A stretch of 64,000 nucleotides of DNA from Nitratireductor aquimarinus. GTDB taxonomy: Bacteria; Pseudomonadota; Alphaproteobacteria; Rhizobiales; Rhizobiaceae. A program made the position numbers and the translations under genes. The stretch spans positions 1,054,001-1,118,000 of the forward strand of contig NZ_CP177239.1 in NCBI RefSeq assembly GCF_046773475.1, given 5' to 3'. Below are positions 59,489-64,000 of the stretch, piece by piece (position 1 is the stretch's first letter; each line of letters starts with the position of its first letter). The notes under the pieces were generated by a model. That model was not told where the DNA came from, did no database searches, and saw only the letters and a program-made list of their open reading frames with translations.

Positions 59489-60763
59489 TCAGGCGCTCGC
59501 ATTGCCTTTTTCCTGCTCGCGCTCCGCATAGATGTAGAGCGGGCGAGCATTGCCGGCGACCACCTCATCGGAGATCACCACTTCCTGGACGCCTTCCAGC
59601 GCCGGCAGTTCGAACATCGTGTCGAGCAGGATCGCTTCCATGATCGACCGCAGGCCACGGGCGCCGGTCTTGCGCTCGATTGCCTTGCGGGCAATCGCGG
59701 CAAGCGCGTTCTCGTGGAAGGTCAGCTCGACATTCTCCATGTCGAACAGACGCTGATACTGCTTCACCAGCGCATTCTTGGGCTCGCTGAGGATCTGCAC
59801 CAGTGCAGCCTCGTCGAGGTCCTCAAGCGTCGCCAGAACCGGCAGACGGCCAACGAATTCGGGGATGAGACCGAATTTCAGAAGATCTTCCGGCTCGACC
59901 TGGCGGAACAGCTCGCCCGTCGGGCGATCTTCCGGAGAGGCCACCGTCGCGCCGAAGCCGATGGAGGTCTTGCGGCCACGGTCGGAAATGATCCTGTCGA
60001 GGCCGGCAAAAGCGCCGCCGCAGATGAACAGGATATTGGCCGTATCCACCTGCAGGAACTCCTGCTGGGGATGCTTGCGACCGCCCTGCGGCGGTACGGA
60101 AGCGACCGTGCCTTCCATGATCTTCAGCAGCGCCTGCTGCACGCCCTCGCCCGAAACATCCCGCGTGATCGAAGGATTGTCGGACTTGCGCGAAATCTTG
60201 TCGATCTCATCGATATAGACGATGCCGCGCTGCGCCCGCTCGACATTGTAGTCGGCCGACTGGAGCAGCTTGAGAATGATGTTCTCGACGTCCTCGCCCA
60301 CATAACCGGCCTCGGTCAGCGTCGTCGCATCGGCCATGGTGAAGGGCACATCGATGATGCGCGCCAGCGTCTGGGCCAGAAGCGTCTTGCCGCAACCGGT
60401 CGGGCCGATCAGCAGAATGTTGGACTTGGCGAGTTCGACCTCGGCATTCTTGGATGCGTGGGCCAGGCGCTTGTAGTGATTGTGGACGGCCACAGACAGC
60501 ACGCGCTTGGCATGCGCCTGACCGATCACATAATCGTCCAGCACCTCGATAATTTCCTGCGGTGTGGGCACGCCCTCGCGCGACTTCACCATCGAGGATT
60601 TGTTTTCCTCGCGGATGATGTCCATGCACAGTTCGACGCACTCGTCACAAATGAAGACAGTGGGTCCCGCAATAAGCTTGCGGACTTCGTGCTGGCTTTT
60701 GCCGCAGAAGGAGCAGTACAGCGTGTTCTTGGAGTCTCCGCTGCCGTTGCTGGCCTTGCTCAT
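59489..60763 (-). CDS. clpX: ATP-dependent Clp protease ATP-binding subunit ClpX
   Basis: An AAA+ unfoldase that feeds proteins to ClpP. 424 residues. The N-terminal four-cysteine zinc-binding domain is seen as CSFCGKSQHEVRKLIAG then FICDECVELC. Walker A is LIGPTGCGKTLLAQ near residue 115, and Walker B is GIVYIDEIDKIS near 178. The IGF loop that docks ClpP is present as SIGFGATV near 267. It lies about 320 bases after clpP with its own promoter region. Confidence 0.96.
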   Translation of the reverse strand: MSKASNGSGDSKNTLYCSFCGKSQHEVRKLIAGPTVFICDECVELCMDIIREENKSSMVKSREGVPTPQEIIEVLDDYVIGQAHAKRVLSVAVHNHYKRLAHASKNAEVELAKSNILLIGPTGCGKTLLAQTLARIIDVPFTMADATTLTEAGYVGEDVENIILKLLQSADYNVERAQRGIVYIDEIDKISRKSDNPSITRDVSGEGVQQALLKIMEGTVASVPPQGGRKHPQQEFLQVDTANILFICGGAFAGLDRIISDRGRKTSIGFGATVASPEDRPTGELFRQVEPEDLLKFGLIPEFVGRLPVLATLEDLDEAALVQILSEPKNALVKQYQRLFDMENVELTFHENALAAIARKAIERKTGARGLRSIMEAILLDTMFELPALEGVQEVVISDEVVAGNARPLYIYAEREQEKGNASA

Positions 60764-61081
60764 GTCTTACGTCCTTTCACTACCACCGGCAGGTCGACCC
60801 GCACTTGCCGGGCGGTCATGGTGCCTCGGAACACGATAGCCCCGGGCGGTCCACGCTCTGTCCTCGAAACGAAACACAAATCCGAAAACGCGGCAACCAT
60901 ACCGAGCCCCTGTCCAGACCTTGGATCTGGAAACTCAATATAGACTTAACGTAGGCGTTCACACACCGGCTGCAAACACAAAAATGTGACGGAAATGACG
61001 CAATCGGCGGCAAATGCCGGCCAAACCGCGCCATGCCCGGCACAAGGCCGGGCAGACCGATTGCAAAAGCCGCGTTCCGAA
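60764..61081. other. Intergenic region between clpP and clpX
   Basis: 318 bases. A minus-strand CTATAT box (60938-60943) is a good alphaproteobacterial -10 for clpX, though its -35 is weak. A hairpin near clpP (GCCCGGC 61035-61041 with GCCGGGC 61047-61053) has no T run, so it may only stabilise the clpP mRNA end. Confidence 0.45.
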
Positions 61082-61714
61082 TCAGGATTCGGCTGCTTTC
61101 TCGGGCGTGTCGCGGGAGCTGACGACCTTGTCGATCAGGCCAAACTCCTGCGCCTCGTCCGAGGTCATGAAATGATCGCGGTCAAGCGTGCGCTCGATCG
61201 TGTCGTAATCCTGCCCGGTGTGCTGGACATAGACCTCGTTCAGACGACGCTTCAGCTTGATGATGTCCTGCGCGTGGCGCTCGATATCGGACGCCTGGCC
61301 CTGGAAGCCGCCCGAAGGCTGATGCACCATGATGCGCGCGTTCGGCGTCGCAAAGCGCATGTCCTTGTGGCCGGCGCACAGAAGCAGCGACCCCATCGAC
61401 GCAGCCTGGCCGATGCACAGCGTGGAGACCGGCGGCTGGATGAACTGCATCGTGTCGTAGATGGCCATGCCCGACGTCACCACGCCACCCGGCGAGTTGA
61501 TGTAGAGCGCGATCTCTTTCTTCGGGTTCTCTGCCTCGAGGAAGAGGAGCTGCGCACAGACCAGCGAGGCCATGCTATCCTCGATCGGGCCGGTGATGAA
61601 GATAATGCGCTCCTTGAGGAGGCGCGAGAAGATGTCGTAAGCCCGTTCACCCCGGTTCGTCTGCTCGACGACCATGGGCACCAGATTCATGGCGGTATCG
61701 ACGGGATTCGGCAT
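61082..61714 (-). CDS. clpP: ATP-dependent Clp protease proteolytic subunit ClpP
   Basis: The barrel-forming serine protease of ClpXP, 210 residues. The triad is serine in GQAASMGSLLL, histidine in RIMVHQPSGG and aspartate in TIERTLDRDHFM. A short N-terminal propeptide region precedes ERIIFITGPI. The ATG at 61714 is chosen because AAAGGTG lies six bases upstream; the frame is open for 25 codons more. Confidence 0.95.
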   Translation of the reverse strand: MPNPVDTAMNLVPMVVEQTNRGERAYDIFSRLLKERIIFITGPIEDSMASLVCAQLLFLEAENPKKEIALYINSPGGVVTSGMAIYDTMQFIQPPVSTLCIGQAASMGSLLLCAGHKDMRFATPNARIMVHQPSGGFQGQASDIERHAQDIIKLKRRLNEVYVQHTGQDYDTIERTLDRDHFMTSDEAQEFGLIDKVVSSRDTPEKAAES

Positions 61715-61796
61715 GAAAACACCTTTCGGTTTGAGGTCGCACGCCCGATTGGCTGGCGCACGCAAAAGCGGCAGAATCGTTTGGTTCAACGGGATA

Positions 61797-61825
61797 GATA
61801 TGATGCCCCATTCCCCCGACGCAAG
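61797..61825 (-). promoter_or_regulatory. Promoter candidate for clpP
   Basis: On the minus strand CTTGCG (61820-61825) and CATATC (61797-61802) are 17 bases apart, fitting an alphaproteobacterial housekeeping promoter. The predicted start is about 75 bases before the clpP ATG. Confidence 0.42.
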
Positions 61826-61957
61826 AGCAAGCCTTTATCTTGATGATCGCCGGCGTCCGATTCGCCGGTTCTGACAGGCCCATACCGCGCCCTGCGCGCG
61901 ACGCAATGTACCCATCGGGGGCCCCTTGAGGCGCCCATCAAGCCGGACCGCACCATC

Positions 61958-63205
61958 ATGCCCCAAAGACCAGCCCACCTCCTCTACGATCATGATCGCA
62001 AAGCCGTTCGGCTCGATCCGCACGATCCGGACTTCGTTCAGGATCCCTACCCGGCCTATGCCTATCTGCATGCCCATGCGCCCGCGTTCTTCTGGGACGA
62101 CTTCGGCTTCTGGTGCCTGACCGACTATGAAAGCGTCAACCGCGCCCTGCGCGACCGGCGCCTTGGACGCGAGCAACCCGCCGACCAGAAGCCCGACCCG
62201 GCCACGCGCACGCATCTGAAGCATTTCGACGCCATCGAGGCCAACTCGATGCTTGAGATCGAGCCGCCCGTGCACACGCGGCTCAGGAAGCTCGTCAACC
62301 GCGCCTTCGTCTCACGCCAGGTCGAGCGGCTGCGCCCCCGCGTAGAGACGCTCTGCCACACGCTGATCGACGGTTTTGAGAAGACCGGCGAAGCGGAGCT
62401 GCTTGAAGCCTATGCAACGCCCATTCCGCTGGTGATCATCACGGAGATGCTGGGCGTGCCCACGGATATGGGGCCGCAGCTCGTGGAATGGTCGCATCGC
62501 ATGGTCGCCATGTATATGCACGGCTCTGACGAAGAGACGCAGCGCAGCGCCGATGAGGCCGCGCGCGACTTCGCCGCCTTCATCCGCGACTACGCCAGAA
62601 AGCGCAGCGCCACACCGGGCGATGATCTGCTGAGCCTGCTCATCGCCGCGCAGGAAGATGGCGAACGGCTGAGCGAGGATGAGCTTGTCTCTTCGGCCAT
62701 TCTTCTTTTGAACGCAGGGCATGAGGCAACCGTGCACCAGCTGGGCAACGCCGTATCGACCCTGCTGGCGCAGGGCGGCGATCCGCGGCGCTTCTTCGGC
62801 TCCGACGCGGATGCGGCGGCAACGGTGGAGGAATGCCTGCGCTACGATCCGCCGCTGCACATGTTCACCCGCTATGCCTATGAGACGGTGGAGGTCGCTC
62901 CGGGCCTGACCCTGAAGCCCGGCGAGACGGTCGGCCTGCTCCTGGGCGCAGCCAACAACGACCTGACGGCTTTCGAGGAGCCGCGCAGTTTCCGCCCCGG
63001 TCGCCCCGACCAGAAGAATGTGTCATTCGGCGCGGGCATTCATTTCTGCATCGGCGCGCCATTGGCGCGGCTGGAAATGCAGGTGGGGCTAAAGGTTTTG
63101 TTCGAGCGCCTGCCCTCGCTCGCCCTGAAGGTGCCGCCGGTCTATGGCGACACCTACCATTTTCACGGACTGGAGCGGCTGGACTGCGTCTGGGACGCCT
63201 CCTAG
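61958..63205 (+). CDS. Cytochrome P450
   Basis: A soluble bacterial P450 monooxygenase, 415 residues. The I-helix motif is LLNAGHEATVHQLGN near residue 256, with the usual acidic residue and threonine for O2 activation. The ExxR motif is ECLRYDPP near 291. The haem-binding loop is SFGAGIHFCIGAPLARLE near 350, with its cysteine ligand. The substrate is unknown; unlinked P450s of this kind occur widely in Rhizobiales. No ferredoxin or reductase gene is adjacent, so it must use partners encoded elsewhere. The ribosome site is weak and the start is tentative. Confidence 0.9.
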   Translation: MPQRPAHLLYDHDRKAVRLDPHDPDFVQDPYPAYAYLHAHAPAFFWDDFGFWCLTDYESVNRALRDRRLGREQPADQKPDPATRTHLKHFDAIEANSMLEIEPPVHTRLRKLVNRAFVSRQVERLRPRVETLCHTLIDGFEKTGEAELLEAYATPIPLVIITEMLGVPTDMGPQLVEWSHRMVAMYMHGSDEETQRSADEAARDFAAFIRDYARKRSATPGDDLLSLLIAAQEDGERLSEDELVSSAILLLNAGHEATVHQLGNAVSTLLAQGGDPRRFFGSDADAAATVEECLRYDPPLHMFTRYAYETVEVAPGLTLKPGETVGLLLGAANNDLTAFEEPRSFRPGRPDQKNVSFGAGIHFCIGAPLARLEMQVGLKVLFERLPSLALKVPPVYGDTYHFHGLERLDCVWDAS

Positions 63206-63230
63206 CGCCCCCACCTCCCTGCAATAAGAA

Positions 63231-63258
63231 ACGGCGCGGGCCTTTCAGCCCGCGCCGT
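63231..63258. terminator. Bidirectional hairpin between the P450 and metY genes
   Basis: ACGGCGCGGGC (63231-63241) pairs perfectly with GCCCGCGCCGT (63248-63258), loop CTTTCA. On the minus strand TTTCTTATT follows, so it fits the end of the sulfhydrylase gene best. Confidence 0.72.
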
Positions 63259-63285
63259 CATTGCATTCGCGATCAGTCGCTTCGA

Positions 63286-64000
63286 TCAGATTTTGGCGAG
63301 CGCCTGCTCCAGATCGGCGATGATGTCTGCCACGTCCTCAATGCCGATAGACAGGCGGATCACATCGACGCCGGCGCCAGCCGCCGCCTTCTGCTCGTCG
63401 GAGAGCTGGCGGTGGGTGGTGGAAGCCGGATGGATGATCAGCGACTTGGTGTCGCCGATATTGGCCAGATGCGAGAAGAGTTCGACGCTCTCCACCACCT
63501 TTACGCCCGCATCGAACCCGTCTTTCAGGCCGAAGGTGAAGACAGCGCCAGCGCCCTTGGGCGAATACTTCTTCATAAGCGCGTGGTTGGGATCTTCCGG
63601 CAGGCCCGGATAGGAAACCCACGACACCTTGTCGTGCCCCTTGAGCCATTCGGCCACCTTCAGCGCATTGTCGCTGTGGCGCTGCATGCGAAGCGCCAGC
63701 GTCTCGATGCCGGTGAGGATCTGGAAGGCGTTGAAGGGCGAGATCGCCGGACCGAAATCGCGCAGGCCCAGAACGCGGGCTGCGATTGCGAAGGCGAAAT
63801 TGCCGAAGGTCTCGTGCAGAACCATGCCGCCATATTCGGGACGCGGCTCGGAGAGCATCGGGTACTTGCCGGACTTCGACCAGTCGAACGTGCCGCCATC
63901 GACCAGTGCGCCGCCCACGGAATTGCCGTGGCCGCCCATGAACTTGGTGAGCGAGTGCAGCACGATGTCAGCGCCATGCTCGATGGGACGCAGCAGGTAG
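63286..64000 (-). CDS. metY: O-acetylhomoserine sulfhydrylase family protein (3' part; start outside window)
   Basis: A PLP-dependent Cys/Met-metabolism enzyme, probably O-acetylhomoserine aminocarboxypropyltransferase, making homocysteine from O-acetylhomoserine and sulfide. Only the last 237 codons are in the window. The frame is open through the edge (YLLRPIEHGADI precedes the visible part). The PLP lysine lies in HSLTKFMGGHGNSVGG. LTGIETLALRMQRHSDNA and the C-terminal SLIIHPASTTHRQL are family signatures. A GTG at 63963 is internal, not the start. Confidence 0.88.
   Translation of the reverse strand, partial: YLLRPIEHGADIVLHSLTKFMGGHGNSVGGALVDGGTFDWSKSGKYPMLSEPRPEYGGMVLHETFGNFAFAIAARVLGLRDFGPAISPFNAFQILTGIETLALRMQRHSDNALKVAEWLKGHDKVSWVSYPGLPEDPNHALMKKYSPKGAGAVFTFGLKDGFDAGVKVVESVELFSHLANIGDTKSLIIHPASTTHRQLSDEQKAAAGAGVDVIRLSIGIEDVADIIADLEQALAKI

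Overview
The window is about 64 kb of GC-rich, densely coded bacterial DNA. It very probably comes from an alphaproteobacterium of the Hyphomicrobiales (Rhizobiales). The evidence is the 14-gene nuo operon with a NuoE carrying a long C-terminal extension, the neighbour chain nuo - birA - rnj - mce - DUF1467 - proS - lolC - lolD, the clpP - clpX - lon - hup order, the short ProRS, a DUF982 protein and a rhizobial-type intergenic repeat. Gene family names come from motif recognition only; no database search was possible.

Layout. 1-9.4 kb: end of an MFS permease, mgtE, tspO, a small secreted protein, the betaine transporter operon proVWX and an AGCS amino-acid/sodium symporter. 9.6-16.5 kb: small or accessory genes on the plus strand (unknown 86-aa protein, Asp/Glu-racemase/EutA-like enzyme, GlsB/YeaQ-like membrane protein, secreted PHP-domain protein, MscS channel, unknown membrane protein, DUF982), then tRNA-Leu(GAG) and lipB. 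16.7-18.6 kb: gamma-glutamyltransferase. 18.7-41.5 kb: a long minus-strand housekeeping block holding a 28-aa membrane peptide, lolD-lolC-proS, a candidate small RNA on the opposite strand, DUF1467-mce-rnj-birA, and nuoN to nuoA (transcribed A to N). 41.9-43.8 kb: a YcaQ-type DNA glycosylase, a 267-bp MITE-like element and an AT-rich gap. 43.8-54.3 kb: an accessory region with an unlinked TadE/TadG pair, a fused MhqO-MhqD-like enzyme plus an EamA exporter, a divergent methyltransferase/AraC pair, small and glycine-rich secreted proteins, a second candidate ncRNA and a MASE1-GGDEF cyclase. 54.6-64 kb: tRNA-Asp and tRNA-Val, a YjaB-like acetyltransferase, hup, lon, clpX, clpP, a cytochrome P450 and the 3' part of an O-acetylhomoserine sulfhydrylase gene.

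How the genes work together. The nuo operon encodes a complete complex I (NDH-1). birA, rnj, mce, proS and the lol genes follow it closely on the same strand. proVWX is a self-contained osmoprotectant importer with its own terminator. The clpP-clpX-lon-hup block is the usual proteostasis cluster. The accessory plus-strand genes mostly stand alone, and several (PHP protein, TadE/G pair, racemase-like enzyme, P450) lack their usual partners here.

I found no CRISPR array, rRNA, phage, integrase or complete insertion sequence, and no clear new multi-gene system. The best leads are the MITE-like element at 43093-43359, the terminator-defined candidate sRNA at about 22843-23004, the possible ncRNA at about 51021-51180, the 28-aa membrane peptide at 18740-18826, and a repeat that abuts the stop codons of mgtE and lolD.
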